64,000 bases of DNA from Leisingera methylohalidivorans DSM 14336. Lineage in GTDB: Bacteria > Pseudomonadota > Alphaproteobacteria > Rhodobacterales > Rhodobacteraceae. A program made the position numbers and the translations under genes. The notes under the pieces were generated by a model, which did no database searches, was not told the DNA's origin, and was given only the letters and a program-made list of their open reading frames with translations. This document shows positions 1-9,396 of this stretch, one piece after another (the stretch's first letter is position 1; each line of letters opens with the position of its first letter). The stretch covers positions 2,258,371-2,322,370 of the forward strand of contig NC_023135.1 of the NCBI RefSeq assembly GCF_000511355.1, written 5' to 3'.

Positions 1-972
1 GTAGAAGCGGATATTGGCAGCATGGGCACCCCCACCGGCGCCTTTGCGCCCGGTGCCGACATTGCCTGGGCTGACATCCCCGGCGTGTCCTCCACCGAAG
101 AGGATGAATTCTGGGGCACGCCCAGACGCGACACCTATAACGGCGGTGCGGGCGATGACTTTTTCGTCAGCTCCGACGGCCGCGACACCTATAACGGCGG
201 CAGCGGCGGCTTTGACCAGGTTGCCTTTACCTGGGACCCCAGCGGTGTGACCGCACATCTGGGCAAAGGAACCGCGACCGATGGCTGGGGCAAGACCGAC
301 ACGCTGAAAAGCATCGAAACGCTGCGCGGCTCGGCCTACGACGACAAGCTCACCGGCAATGGTAAAGCCAATTACTTCCGCGGCATCGAAGGCGACGACA
401 CCATCAACGGCGGCAAGGGCACGGACGAGGTCCGCTATGACCGCGATGAACGCTATGGCGGTACGGACGGCGTGACCGTGAATCTGGCGAAAGGGTTTGC
501 CATTGACGGCTTCGGCGACCGCGACACGCTGACCAGCATCGAACGCGCGCGCGGCTCCGAGAGCGCCGACAATCTGCTTGGCAACGGAGGCGCCAACCGC
601 CTGATGGGACTTGGCGGCAACGACACGCTGTCCGGCAAAGGCGGAAACGACACGATCTACGGCGGCAGCGGCCGGGACAGGATCAATGGCGACGGCGGCA
701 ACGACCTGTTGTTCGGCGAAGGCGGAGCAGACCGGTTCATTTTCAAGGGCAGCTTTGGAGACGATACGGTATCTGATTTCTCGACAGGCGGCCGCCAGGA
801 AAAGATCGACCTCTCAGACGTCGGCACAATCAAGCATTTCCGCGACCTGAAGAACAATCACCTGTCCGAAAACGCTGACGGCGATGCGGTGATCAGCGAC
901 AACAGGGGCAATACCATTACCTTGGAAGATGTCGCGATTGCCGATCTGTCGGGCAATGATTTCATCTTCTGA
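1..972 (+). CDS. RTX-type calcium-binding protein, 5' end outside window
   Basis: The reading frame is open from base 1, so this is the C-terminal 323 residues of a longer secreted protein. It holds glycine/aspartate-rich nonapeptide repeats of the hemolysin-type calcium-binding family (YNGGAGDDFF, YNGGSGGFDQ, INGGKGTDEV, then a denser run around residues 200-240 with LGGNDTLSG, GGNDTIYGG and GGNDLLFGE). These repeats fold into a Ca2+-binding parallel beta-roll. A hydrophobic and acidic tail ending NDFIF follows, as is usual for substrates exported by type I secretion. No catalytic domain is visible in this part, so the function (toxin, protease, adhesin or S-layer-like) cannot be told. No type I exporter is encoded in the window. 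Confidence 0.88.
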   Translation, partial: VEADIGSMGTPTGAFAPGADIAWADIPGVSSTEEDEFWGTPRRDTYNGGAGDDFFVSSDGRDTYNGGSGGFDQVAFTWDPSGVTAHLGKGTATDGWGKTDTLKSIETLRGSAYDDKLTGNGKANYFRGIEGDDTINGGKGTDEVRYDRDERYGGTDGVTVNLAKGFAIDGFGDRDTLTSIERARGSESADNLLGNGGANRLMGLGGNDTLSGKGGNDTIYGGSGRDRINGDGGNDLLFGEGGADRFIFKGSFGDDTVSDFSTGGRQEKIDLSDVGTIKHFRDLKNNHLSENADGDAVISDNRGNTITLEDVAIADLSGNDFIF

Positions 973-983
973 TTGACCCAATC

Positions 984-1014
984 ACTGCGCGGGCCGGATT
1001 GCGGCCCGCGCAGT
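984..1014 (+). terminator. Strong hairpin after the RTX gene
   Basis: A perfect 12-bp stem (ACTGCGCGGGCC at 984-995, GGCCCGCGCAGT at 1003-1014) with a 7-nt loop lies 12 bases after the RTX stop codon. No T-run follows, so it may act as a weak terminator or as an mRNA 3' stabiliser. Confidence 0.5.
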
Positions 1015-1099
1015 GCCGCAGGCAACCGCCGGGGCTTCAAACCGGCGGCGTTCCGGTTTAAGCACAGCAAAACCGCTGCCGCAAAGGATGCTTGCCGCC

Positions 1100-1780
1100 A
1101 TGATCCCCTCGTCCTACCCGTCCCAACAAGAAATCGCCCGCCTGTCGGCCCGGATGCTGCTGGAAATCGGCGCGGTGAACTTTAATACCGAAACGCCCTA
1201 TACGCTGGCCTCGGGCCTGCCCTCGCCGAGCTATATCGACTGCCGCAAGCTGATCTCCTTTCCGCGGATCCGCTCGACGCTGATGGATTTCATGACCGTC
1301 ACCGTGATGCGCAATGCCGGGTTCGAGGCGTTCGACAATATCGCCGGCGGCGAGACCGCGGGCATTCCCTTTGCCGCGCTGGTGGCCGAACGTCTGGCGC
1401 TGCCGATGACCTATGTGCGCAAGAAGCCCAAGGGCTATGGCAGGAACGCCCGCATCGAAGGCGCGATGAGCGAAGGCGAGCGGGTGCTGCTGGTCGAGGA
1501 CCTGACCACCGATGGCGGATCCAAGCTGTCGTTTGTCGATGCGATCCGCGAGACCGGTGCCAGCTGCGGCCACACGGCGGTGATCTTCTATTACGACATC
1601 TTCCCGGAAACCACCAAGACGCTGGGCGACCACGGGGTCGAGCTGCATTATCTCTGCACCTGGTGGGATGTGCTGGCCGAAGCCCGCGCGCAGGGTGCCT
1701 TCAGCACCGAGACGCTGGATGAGGTGGAGACCTTCCTGAAGGATCCCCGCGCCTGGCAGGACGCGCATAAATCCGCCTGA
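1100..1780 (+). CDS. pyrE: Orotate phosphoribosyltransferase
   Basis: Transfers phosphoribose from PRPP to orotate to make orotidine monophosphate, the fifth step of de novo pyrimidine synthesis, in the cytoplasm. The protein is 226 residues. The PRPP-binding loop [12 protein letters not shown] lies in the second half, and the N-terminal half carries the orotate-contacting stretch [16 protein letters not shown]. The start at 1100 is preferred because AAAGGA at 1083-1088 is spaced 11 bases before it; an in-frame ATG at 1088 overlaps that site. It is transcribed alone between two hairpin or regulatory stretches, with dnaB 255 bases downstream. Confidence 0.93.
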   Translation: MIPSSYPSQQEIARLSARMLLEIGAVNFNTETPYTLASGLPSPSYIDCRKLISFPRIRSTLMDFMTVTVMRNAGFEAFDNIAGGETAGIPFAALVAERLALPMTYVRKKPKGYGRNARIEGAMSEGERVLLVEDLTTDGGSKLSFVDAIRETGASCGHTAVIFYYDIFPETTKTLGDHGVELHYLCTWWDVLAEARAQGAFSTETLDEVETFLKDPRAWQDAHKSA

Positions 1781-1807
1781 CCCTGCGGCAAGCGTTACGG
1801 GGCAGCC

Positions 1808-1971
1808 TGTGGACAAGGCTGCTCCGAATCGCATTTCCGCCTTGGCTGGCGTGCAGATATAGGGGTCTATCCAAGGCACCCCGCATCATGTAGCCTGCAT
1901 AGGACAGGCTTGCTGGCCCTTTCCGATAAAAAGCCCACAGGCCCCGTGCGGATATCCACAAGGGATCCACA
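1808..1971. promoter_or_regulatory. Three DnaA-box-like 9-mers upstream of dnaB
   Basis: The 255-bp gap between pyrE and dnaB contains TGTGGACAA at 1808-1816 (reverse complement TTGTCCACA), ATATCCACA at 1952-1960 and GGATCCACA at 1963-1971. The first two differ from the consensus DnaA box TTATCCACA at one position, the third at two. The rest of the gap shows nothing else recognisable. That DnaA acts here is inference. Confidence 0.35.
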
Positions 1972-2035
1972 GAGATTCCCAGATAGGAGAACCGCCCCCG
2001 GCGCCCTATAAAGCGGTCAAACGACGAGAGCAGTG

Positions 2036-3556
2036 ATGAACGAGATTACTCCCTTTGACGGCGATATGCCCCCTCTGGCGCCGATGCCGGAACCCGCCGC
2101 GCCGCAGAACGCAATGCCGGACAATGAGCTGCCGCATTCGGTCGAGGCGGAACAGCAGCTGCTGGGGGCGATCCTGACCAACAACGAGGTCTACGACAAG
2201 ATCGCGCTGATCATCGACTCGTCGCATTTCTATGATCCGGTGCATGCCCGGATCTATGAGGTGGCCGCAGCGCGGATTTCCAAGAACGCGCTGGCCTCGC
2301 CGGTGACGCTGAAGGCGTTTCTGGAAGACCACGAGGGGCTGAAAGAGCTGGGCGGGCCGGCCTATCTGGCCAAGCTTGCCGGCGCGTCGATCTCGGCCTT
2401 TGCGGTGCGGGACTATGCGCAGATGATCTACGACCTGGCGATCCGGCGCGAGCTGATCGCCCTGGGCCAGAGCATTGCAGAAAAGGCGCGCCGCGTTGAC
2501 GTGGCATCAGAACCTAAAGAGCAGATCGTCGAGGCGGAGCAGTCGCTGTATCAGCTGGCCGAACAGGGCCAGACGGAAAGCGGTTTCAAGTCGTTCCTGA
2601 AAGCCGTCACAGAAGCGGTTAATGTGACCAACGAGGCATATCAGCGGGGTGGCGGCATGGCCGGCATCTCGACGGGCCTGATGGACCTCGACAAGCAACT
2701 TGGCGGCCTGCATCCCTCGGACCTTCTGATCCTCGCGGGCCGCCCCTCTATGGGGAAGACGTCGCTGGCGACCAACATCGCCTTCAACGTCGCCAAGGCC
2801 TATAAACGCGGGGTGAAACCCGACGGCAGCGAAGGCGCGCTGGACGGCGGCGTGGTCGGGTTCTTCAGCCTTGAGATGAGCGCCGAACAGCTGGCCGGGC
2901 GTATTCTGGCGGAAGCGTCGGAAATCTCCTCGCACAAGATCCGCCAGGGCGACATGACCGAGGGCGAATTCCGCCGCTTTGTGCAGGCGGCCAAGGATCT
3001 GGAAAGCTGCCCGCTGTTCATTGACGATACGCCTGCAATCCCGATTTCGCAGCTGGCCGCACGGGCGCGGCGCCTGAAGCGGACCCACGGGCTGGATCTG
3101 CTGGTGATCGACTATCTGCAGCTGTGCCGCGGCATGGCCGACAACCGGGTCAACGAGATCGCCGAAATCTCGATGGGGATGAAGGCGATTGCCAAGGAGC
3201 TGAACATCCCTGTCATCGCGCTGTCGCAGCTGTCGCGGCAGGTGGAAAACCGCGACGACAAACGGCCGCAGCTGTCGGACCTGCGGGAATCGGGCTCGAT
3301 CGAGCAGGACGCCGACGTGGTGATGTTCGTGTTCCGCGAGGAATACTACAAGGAGCGGGAAAAGCCCGGCGACCACGAACTGGACAAGATGGAAGAGTGG
3401 AAGCAGGCGATGGAGCGGCTGCACGCCAAGGCCGAAGTGATCGTCGGCAAGCAGCGCCACGGCCCCATCGGCACGGTGGAGCTGTCGTTCGAGGCGCAGT
3501 TCACCCGCTTTGGCAACCTGGCGAAATCCTGGCAGCAGGGGCAGGAAGACTATTGA
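2036..3556 (+). CDS. dnaB: Replicative DNA helicase DnaB
   Basis: Hexameric 5'-3' helicase that unwinds the replication fork and recruits primase. The 506-residue protein has the N-terminal DnaB domain (LPHSVEAEQQLLGAIL near residue 35), a linker, then the RecA-like ATPase with Walker A GRPSMGKTS near residue 235. Walker B is DLLVIDYLQL near residue 360, followed by ALSQLSRQVENRDDKRPQLSD. No intein interrupts it, unlike some DnaB proteins. The ATG at 2036 follows a GAGAG ribosome-binding site; a GTG immediately before it is in frame but closer to that site. DnaA-box-like sequences lie upstream. After the stop there is a 194-base gap before alr in which I see nothing specific. Confidence 0.96.
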   Translation: MNEITPFDGDMPPLAPMPEPAAPQNAMPDNELPHSVEAEQQLLGAILTNNEVYDKIALIIDSSHFYDPVHARIYEVAAARISKNALASPVTLKAFLEDHEGLKELGGPAYLAKLAGASISAFAVRDYAQMIYDLAIRRELIALGQSIAEKARRVDVASEPKEQIVEAEQSLYQLAEQGQTESGFKSFLKAVTEAVNVTNEAYQRGGGMAGISTGLMDLDKQLGGLHPSDLLILAGRPSMGKTSLATNIAFNVAKAYKRGVKPDGSEGALDGGVVGFFSLEMSAEQLAGRILAEASEISSHKIRQGDMTEGEFRRFVQAAKDLESCPLFIDDTPAIPISQLAARARRLKRTHGLDLLVIDYLQLCRGMADNRVNEIAEISMGMKAIAKELNIPVIALSQLSRQVENRDDKRPQLSDLRESGSIEQDADVVMFVFREEYYKEREKPGDHELDKMEEWKQAMERLHAKAEVIVGKQRHGPIGTVELSFEAQFTRFGNLAKSWQQGQEDY

Positions 3557-3750
3557 TCCCGGCCGGTTGCGGCCGCAATCAGGATGACCGTGCCAGGGCC
3601 TGGCAGTCCGCGTGACCGTCAGCGCCCCGGCACCGGCCCGGTTCAGCCCCCCCCGCTGGACCGGGCTTATTTGTTCCCCGGCGGCGGAGCTCTGCCGCCA
3701 TTCCGGTATTTCCCACTTGACCTGCGCGTGCCCCGTGTCATGAACACCGC

Positions 3751-4788
3751 ATGAGCACGGCAAGATTGACAATCAACCTGGATGCGCTGGTCACCAACTG
3801 GCGGAATCTGGATGCGCTGACCGGCTGCGAAACCGCAGCCGTGGTCAAAGCGAATGGATACGGCCTGGATGCGGGCCGCGTCGGCAAGGCGCTGGCCAGG
3901 GCCGGTGCGCGCAACTTCTTTGTGGCGGCGGCGGAAGAAGGCGGCGCGCTGCGGCGTGCGCTGGGGCCGGGCCCCGGCATCTCGGTGTTCTCCGGCCATA
4001 TGGAAGGCGACACCAAACTGCTGAAGGATTTCCAGCTGACGCCGATGCTGAACTCGCTGGACCAGATGCTGCGCCATTTCGAGGCTTTGCCGGGGCACCC
4101 GTTCGGGGTGCAGCTGGACAGCGGCATGAACCGGCTGGGGATGGAGCACGGCGAATGGGCGGCCGTGGCTGAAATCGCCCTGGGCCAGAACCCGGTGCTG
4201 CTGATGTCGCATCTGGCCTGCGCCGATGAGCCGTCGCACGCGATGAACGCCCGTCAATTGCAGAGTTTCCGCGATATGACCGACGGGCTGGAGATTCCGC
4301 GCTCGCTGGCGGCGACCGGGGGCATGCTGCTGGGGCCGGATTATCATTTTGATCTCTGCCGGCCCGGTATCGGGATTTACGGCGGATTGCCGTTCCAGGA
4401 CGCGCTGCCGGTGGTGCAGCTGGACCTGCCGGTGATTCAGCTGCGCGATCTGGAACCGGGCGAGACTGCCGGTTACGGCAACACCTGGACCGCCAAACGC
4501 CCCAGCCGCATTGCCACGGTGGCCGCGGGCTATGCCGACGGCCTGCACCGGGCGATGGGCAACGGCGGCATCCAGGTCTTTGCAGGCCGCACCCCCTGCC
4601 CCGTCGTGGGCCGGGTCTCGATGGATCTGATCACCGTGGATGTGACGGATCTGGCTGAGGTGCCGGAGACGCTGGCGATTCTCAATGAACAGCAGACCGT
4701 CGATGCGCTGGCCGATGCGGCCGGCACCATCGGCTATGAGATCCTGACCTCAACCGGCCACCGCTACGCCCGGACCTACCAGGGATGA
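3751..4788 (+). CDS. alr: Alanine racemase
   Basis: PLP enzyme interconverting L- and D-alanine for peptidoglycan. The 345-residue protein has the PLP-lysine motif AVVKANGYG (Lys33), the catalytic tyrosine in AGYGNTW (Tyr242), and the C-terminal signature [14 protein letters not shown]. Its length fits the family (about 340-370). Its stop codon overlaps the start of the MlaE-like permease gene by four bases (ATGA), so it is translationally coupled to a lipid-transport pair. This links two cell-envelope functions in one transcript. Confidence 0.93.
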   Translation: MSTARLTINLDALVTNWRNLDALTGCETAAVVKANGYGLDAGRVGKALARAGARNFFVAAAEEGGALRRALGPGPGISVFSGHMEGDTKLLKDFQLTPMLNSLDQMLRHFEALPGHPFGVQLDSGMNRLGMEHGEWAAVAEIALGQNPVLLMSHLACADEPSHAMNARQLQSFRDMTDGLEIPRSLAATGGMLLGPDYHFDLCRPGIGIYGGLPFQDALPVVQLDLPVIQLRDLEPGETAGYGNTWTAKRPSRIATVAAGYADGLHRAMGNGGIQVFAGRTPCPVVGRVSMDLITVDVTDLAEVPETLAILNEQQTVDALADAAGTIGYEILTSTGHRYARTYQG

Positions 4789-5567
4789 ACCCGGTTGCCG
4801 TCCTGGCCCGGCTGGGCCGCACCGCTTTGGCCGGGCTGGCGGCTGTCGGCCGCGCGGCGCTGTTTGCGCTGCGGGCCTTCAGCCATATGGTCCGCCCGCC
4901 CTATTACCCGCGTGAATTCCTGCATGCGCTGCTGAACATCGGCTGGCTGTCGCTGCCGGTTGTGGGGCTGACCGCGATCTTCACCGGCGGCGCGCTGGCG
5001 CTGCAGATTTATGCCGGCGGCGCCCGTTTCAACGCCGAGGCCGTGGTGCCGCAGATCGTTGCCATCGGCATGGTGCGCGAATTGGGCCCGGTGCTGGTCG
5101 GGCTGATGATTGCGGCGCGGGTGACGTCGTCGATTGCGGCGGAAATCGCCACCATGAAAGTGACCGAGCAGATCGACGCGCTGGTCACGCTGTCGACCCA
5201 TCCGATGAAATACCTGGTCGCACCCCGCGTGCTGGCGGCGCTGATCACCGTGCCGGTGCTGGTCGGTGTCGGCGACATCATCGGCATCATGGGCGGTTAT
5301 ACCGTGGCGGTGCAGAACCTTGGCTTCAATGCTGCGGCCTACCTGAAGAACACAGTCGACTTCCTGGAACCGCTGGACATCGTCTCGTCGCTGACCAAAG
5401 GCGCCGCCTTTGGCACCATCGCGGCGATGATGGGCTGCTATTACGGCATGCAATCGGGCCGCGGCGCGCAGGGTGTTGGCCGCGCCACCAAAGGCTCGGT
5501 GGAATCCGCCGCGGTGCTGATCCTGGCCGCCAATTTCGTTCTGACGGGGGTGTTTTTCTCGCTATGA
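4785..5567 (+). CDS. MlaE/YrbE-type ABC transporter permease
   Basis: Integral inner-membrane permease of the MlaE family, which with an MlaF ATPase and an MCE (MlaD) protein moves phospholipids between inner and outer membranes. The 260-residue protein has about five membrane segments and the family signatures [19 protein letters not shown] and [16 protein letters not shown]. It starts with an ATGA overlap to alr and ends with an ATGA overlap to the ATPase gene. No MCE-domain gene follows, so the periplasmic partner must be encoded elsewhere. Confidence 0.88.
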   Translation: MNPVAVLARLGRTALAGLAAVGRAALFALRAFSHMVRPPYYPREFLHALLNIGWLSLPVVGLTAIFTGGALALQIYAGGARFNAEAVVPQIVAIGMVRELGPVLVGLMIAARVTSSIAAEIATMKVTEQIDALVTLSTHPMKYLVAPRVLAALITVPVLVGVGDIIGIMGGYTVAVQNLGFNAAAYLKNTVDFLEPLDIVSSLTKGAAFGTIAAMMGCYYGMQSGRGAQGVGRATKGSVESAAVLILAANFVLTGVFFSL

Positions 5568-6310
5568 TCCGCATGGAAAACGTCCACAAGGCCTTTGGCG
5601 ACAACGCTGTGCTGAACGGCCTGAACCTGGAAATCCCCAAGGGCACCTCGATGGTGATCATCGGCGGCTCCGGCACCGGCAAATCGGTGGCGCTGAAAAG
5701 CGTGCTGGGCCTGATCACCCCGGACAGCGGCGAGATCTATGTCGATGGTAGGCCGTCCGGGTCGGGCGACCGCGACAAGTTCCTGGCGCGGTTCGGCATG
5801 CTGTTTCAGGGCGGCGCGCTGTTTGACAGCCTGCCGGTCTGGCAGAATGTGGCCTTCCGCCTGCTGCGCGGCGCCTTGAAGCGCCCGGCTGAGGAAGCGC
5901 GCGGGATCGCCATTGAAAAACTGCGCCGGGTGGGCCTGAAGGCGAATGTCGCCGACCTCCTGCCTGCGGAGCTGTCCGGCGGCATGCAGAAACGGGTGGG
6001 GCTGGCCCGGGCGATTGCAGCGGAGCCCGAGATCATCTTTTTCGACGAGCCGACGACGGGTCTGGACCCGATCATGTCCGGCGTGATCAACGACCTGATC
6101 CGCGAGATCGTGGTGGAAATGGGCGCCACCGCGATGACCATCACCCACGACATGACCTCGGTCCGCGCGATTGCCGACAATGTGGCGATGCTGCACGGCG
6201 GGGTGATCCAATGGACCGGCCCGGTGGCCGACATGGATGCTTCGGGCGATCCCTATCTGGACCAGTTCATCCACGGCCGCGCGGAGGGGCCGATCGAGGC
6301 GGTGCGGTAG
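5564..6310 (+). CDS. MlaF-type ABC transporter ATPase
   Basis: ATPase partner of the preceding permease. The 248-residue protein shows Walker A GGSGTGKS (residues 34-41), a Q-loop in FGMLFQGGALFDSLPVWQNV, the signature LSGGMQKRV and Walker B IIFFDEPTTGLDP, followed by the switch histidine in ITHDM. The FQGGALFDS stretch is characteristic of MlaF-like ATPases. The start overlaps the permease stop by four bases. No mlaD, mlaC or mlaB follows; the next gene encodes a PqiA-like membrane protein after 193 bases. Confidence 0.9.
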   Translation: MIRMENVHKAFGDNAVLNGLNLEIPKGTSMVIIGGSGTGKSVALKSVLGLITPDSGEIYVDGRPSGSGDRDKFLARFGMLFQGGALFDSLPVWQNVAFRLLRGALKRPAEEARGIAIEKLRRVGLKANVADLLPAELSGGMQKRVGLARAIAAEPEIIFFDEPTTGLDPIMSGVINDLIREIVVEMGATAMTITHDMTSVRAIADNVAMLHGGVIQWTGPVADMDASGDPYLDQFIHGRAEGPIEAVR

Positions 6311-6503
6311 GCCGCTGATTCCCTCACCTTTGCCGAAATACTCCCGCCGGAGGCATCCGGCATGAGGCCATCGCCCGCCTATGCGGGCGGGGTGGAGCTG
6401 GCCGGGCCGCAGGCGTCCCGGCTGATGAAGTTTGCAACGTTTTCCCCTTCCCTATTGGCGGAGAAACGCACAAGCCTTGACTGACCCGTAAACACGAGCT
6501 GCC
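6311..6503. repeat. Intergenic hairpin-prone motif resembling a roseobacter intergenic repeat
   Basis: The gap between the ATPase gene and the PqiA-like gene contains the stretch 6332-6365 (core TACTCCCGCCGGAGGC), which can form a small GC stem. From memory, similar strings (CCTCCGGCGGGAGTATTT on the other strand) occur many times in roseobacter intergenic DNA. This cannot be tested here, because only one copy was noticed in the window. Confidence 0.3.
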
Positions 6504-6956
6504 ATGATCCTCCGCCTCCTCACCCTGTCGCTGCTGATCCTTTACCCCGTCGCCTGGTTTGCGCCCTTGATGCGGGCGGGGCTGCTGCCGGTTTTCGGCC
6601 TCAGCGAAATCTCGGTCTTGACCGGGCTGCAATCCTTATGGGGCAGCGACGCGGTGCTGGCGCTGATCGTGACGTTTTTTGCGATCTTCGCCCCCTACCT
6701 TAAAACCATCGGGCTGGCGCTGGTGCAGTGGGATCTGCTCGATGCCAAGGTCCAGCCGGTGCTGCATGTGCTGGGCAAGCTGGCGATGGCCGATGTTTTC
6801 CTCATCGCGCTCTACATCACGCTGGCCAAGGGGATCGGCCTTGCGACCATCGAAACGGCCTGGGGCCTGTACCTGTTCACGGCCTGTATCGCGGCTTCGC
6901 TGGTGCTGGGATTGCTGACTGAACGCACTGCAAAGATTGGGAAAACACCGGAGTGA
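6504..6956 (+). CDS. PqiA-like (paraquat-inducible protein A family) membrane protein
   Basis: A 150-residue protein with about four membrane segments. The stretch KTIGLALVQWDLLDAKVQPV and the motif LGKLAMADVFLIAL match the core of the PqiA family (usually K-L-KW-M-DVF). PqiA proteins act with MCE proteins in envelope lipid transport, which fits its place after an Mla-type ABC pair, though it lies 193 bases downstream and may have its own promoter. E. coli PqiA is a tandem of two such units with zinc ribbons; this protein is a single unit without the ribbon cysteines. Confidence 0.7.
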   Translation: MILRLLTLSLLILYPVAWFAPLMRAGLLPVFGLSEISVLTGLQSLWGSDAVLALIVTFFAIFAPYLKTIGLALVQWDLLDAKVQPVLHVLGKLAMADVFLIALYITLAKGIGLATIETAWGLYLFTACIAASLVLGLLTERTAKIGKTPE

Positions 6957-7099
6957 AAGCTTGATCCGGCGCTGAACCGCTCCATTTTGTAAGGCCGAAC
7001 ACCTGTATCGCAGGGGTCCGGCACGCTGCGCCCGGCTGACGGGCGTCCCCCGCAGCCCGCCTGCCCTGCATCTGTTGCATTGCTGCTGGAGGGGGACCT

Positions 7100-7882
7100 A
7101 TGTCCGGCGTTCAATCGATCCTGTTCACTGCCCAGACCGCATTCATGCGGCTGACGTTCCTGCTGATCTGCGGCGGCGCGCTGGCGGCGCTGGCGGCCAC
7201 CGGGCTGTCGGCCGCGGGCATCTGGCCCTGGCTGAGCCTGCAGGCCGGGCTCGGCGCCGATATCTATCCGCAGGCGGGGATGGCGGCGCAGATCACCCTG
7301 ACGGCGCTGGCGGTGATGCTGGCCTTTTTCCTGCCTGCCAGCGGCCGCATCCTGGCGCTGGAAACCTCGCACCGGCGGTTTTCCCTGCAGATGGACGATG
7401 TGCTGCAGGCCTATCAGCTGGCCCATGCCGCCGACCGTGCCGGGATCTTTACCCTGGCCTCCGAATTCGACGCGGTGAAGGAGCGGCTGGCCTTTTTGCG
7501 GTCGCACCCGGATCTGGCCGGGCTGGAGCCGCAGGTGCTGGAAGTGGCGTCGCAGATGAGCCAGGTCAGCCATGAGCTGGCAGAGACCTATTCCGACGCC
7601 AAAGTATCCCGCGCCCGGCAGTTTCTGCAGCAGCGGCAGGAGGAGCTGGAGACCTTCAAGGCGCGGCTGGAGGATGCCCAGATCATCATGCATGAGCTGC
7701 GCCAATGGACCCGCGATGTGGAGATCGAAGAAAGCATCGCCAAATCGCATCTGGGGCGGCTGCGCGGCGAGCTGTTCGAATTGCTGCCGGAACTGTCGGC
7801 GCAGTTGCAGAACCCGCCGGACGGGACTGATCCGCAACCCGGCAGCGTGGTGCCGATTCAGCCGCCCCGCCGCGCGGATTGA
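7100..7882 (+). CDS. Conserved membrane-anchored coiled-coil protein
   Basis: Not recognised as a named family. The 260-residue protein has two hydrophobic segments (about residues 15-50 and 65-85), then a long soluble helical region (about 90-245) rich in Glu, Gln, Arg and Leu that looks like a coiled coil, for example around RQFLQQRQEELETFKARLED. The topology suggests an inner-membrane anchor with a cytoplasmic rod. A ribosome-binding site GGAGGGGGA precedes the ATG at 7100. It lies 110 bases upstream of radA, and relatives in related genomes are, to my memory, annotated loosely as DNA repair proteins because of that neighbour. That name is not supported by any domain here. Confidence 0.75.
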   Translation: MSGVQSILFTAQTAFMRLTFLLICGGALAALAATGLSAAGIWPWLSLQAGLGADIYPQAGMAAQITLTALAVMLAFFLPASGRILALETSHRRFSLQMDDVLQAYQLAHAADRAGIFTLASEFDAVKERLAFLRSHPDLAGLEPQVLEVASQMSQVSHELAETYSDAKVSRARQFLQQRQEELETFKARLEDAQIIMHELRQWTRDVEIEESIAKSHLGRLRGELFELLPELSAQLQNPPDGTDPQPGSVVPIQPPRRAD

Positions 7883-7992
7883 TACCCGGAGCGCGCGGCA
7901 GAGTCTCGCGTCCGCCGCGGCAACCTGCCCCAGGGGCGTGTCCCGGTTCGCAGCCCCTTGAACAAAACGGAAACGTCTGCCACTGATCTGGC

Positions 7993-9354
7993 ATGGCTAA
8001 AACATCTTTCTCCTGCTCGGCCTGCGGTGCGAGCTTCTCCAAATGGTCGGGCCGCTGCGAGGGCTGCGGCGAATGGAACACGATTTCCGAGGACAAGGGG
8101 CTGAGCTCCGGCCCCTCGAAAAAGTCGCTGGGCATCAAACGCGGGCGCACCATCCCGCTGACCGATCTGGCAACACGGGAAACCCCGCCGCCGCGCAGCT
8201 GCTGCGGCGTGGGGGAGCTGGACCGGGTGCTGGGCGGCGGGCTGGTTGCGGCCTCGGCCATTCTGGTGGGCGGTGATCCCGGCATCGGCAAATCCACCCT
8301 TTTGCTGCAGGCGGCAGCGCGGTTTGCCCAGTCCGGGGTCAAGACCATCTATGTCAGCGGCGAAGAGGCGTCAGCCCAGGTCAGGATGCGGGCGCAGCGG
8401 CTGGGGCTGGCGGATGCGCCGGTGCAGCTGGCGGCGGAAACCAACCTGCGCGATATCCTGACCACGCTGGAAGCAGAGAGGCCGCAGCTGGCGATTATCG
8501 ATTCCATCCAGACCATGTGGGCCGATCACGTGGACAGCGCGCCGGGATCGGTCAGCCAGGTGCGCGCGGCGGCGCATGAGCTGACAACCTTTGCCAAGCG
8601 CAACGGGGTGTCGATCATCATGGTCGGCCATGTCACCAAGGACGGCCAGATTGCCGGCCCCCGGGTGGTCGAGCATATGGTCGACACAGTGCTCTATTTC
8701 GAGGGTGAGCGCGGCCATCAGTTCCGCATCCTGCGGGCGGTCAAGAACCGATTTGGCCCGGCGGATGAGATCGGCGTGTTCGAGATGACCGGCGGCGGGC
8801 TGGCCGAAGTCATCAACCCCTCGGCCCTGTTCCTGTCCGAACGCGGCGAACCTTCGCCCGGGTCGGTGGTGTTTGCCGGCATCGAGGGCACCCGCCCGGT
8901 GCTGGTCGAAATGCAGGCGCTGATCGCGCCCTCGCCGCATTCGCAGCCGCGCCGGGCTGTGGTCGGCTGGGATTCATCCCGGCTGGCGATGATCCTGGCG
9001 GTTTTGGAGGCGCGCTGCGGCATTCCGTTTGCCGGATTGGATGTCTATCTGAACGTGGCCGGCGGCATGAAGATTTCGGAACCTGCGGCAGATCTTGCGG
9101 TGGCTGCGGCGCTGCTGAGTGCGCGCGAAGACGTGGCTTTGCCCGCCGATACGGTGGTTTTCGGAGAAATTTCACTATCCGGGGCGCTCCGGCCTGCGCC
9201 GCAGACCGAAAACCGGTTGAAAGAGGCGCAAAAACTTGGTTTCACGGCGGCAATTGCCCCTGGCGGCAGCAAAACCGTGCCGGTGACCGGCCTGAACTTG
9301 AGAAAGTCCAGCGATCTGGCGGGTTTTGTTGGCGAATTCTTCGGGGCCGGCTAA
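7993..9354 (+). CDS. radA: DNA repair protein RadA
   Basis: RecA-like branch-migration helicase (RadA/Sms) that helps process recombination intermediates. The 453-residue protein starts with a four-cysteine zinc finger (Cys8, Cys11, Cys22, Cys25). It then has Walker A GGDPGIGKST (residues 93-102), the RadA-specific KNRFG motif near residue 251, and a C-terminal Lon-protease-like domain beginning near residue 290 (LNVAGGMKISEPAADLAVA). All landmarks are intact. It is followed 42 bases later by cvpA, the usual order in this bacterial family. Confidence 0.95.
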   Translation: MAKTSFSCSACGASFSKWSGRCEGCGEWNTISEDKGLSSGPSKKSLGIKRGRTIPLTDLATRETPPPRSCCGVGELDRVLGGGLVAASAILVGGDPGIGKSTLLLQAAARFAQSGVKTIYVSGEEASAQVRMRAQRLGLADAPVQLAAETNLRDILTTLEAERPQLAIIDSIQTMWADHVDSAPGSVSQVRAAAHELTTFAKRNGVSIIMVGHVTKDGQIAGPRVVEHMVDTVLYFEGERGHQFRILRAVKNRFGPADEIGVFEMTGGGLAEVINPSALFLSERGEPSPGSVVFAGIEGTRPVLVEMQALIAPSPHSQPRRAVVGWDSSRLAMILAVLEARCGIPFAGLDVYLNVAGGMKISEPAADLAVAAALLSAREDVALPADTVVFGEISLSGALRPAPQTENRLKEAQKLGFTAAIAPGGSKTVPVTGLNLRKSSDLAGFVGEFFGAG

Positions 9355-9396
9355 GGTCGCAAAAAATTTGATATCGCAGGCAAACGGGCGAGGGAC

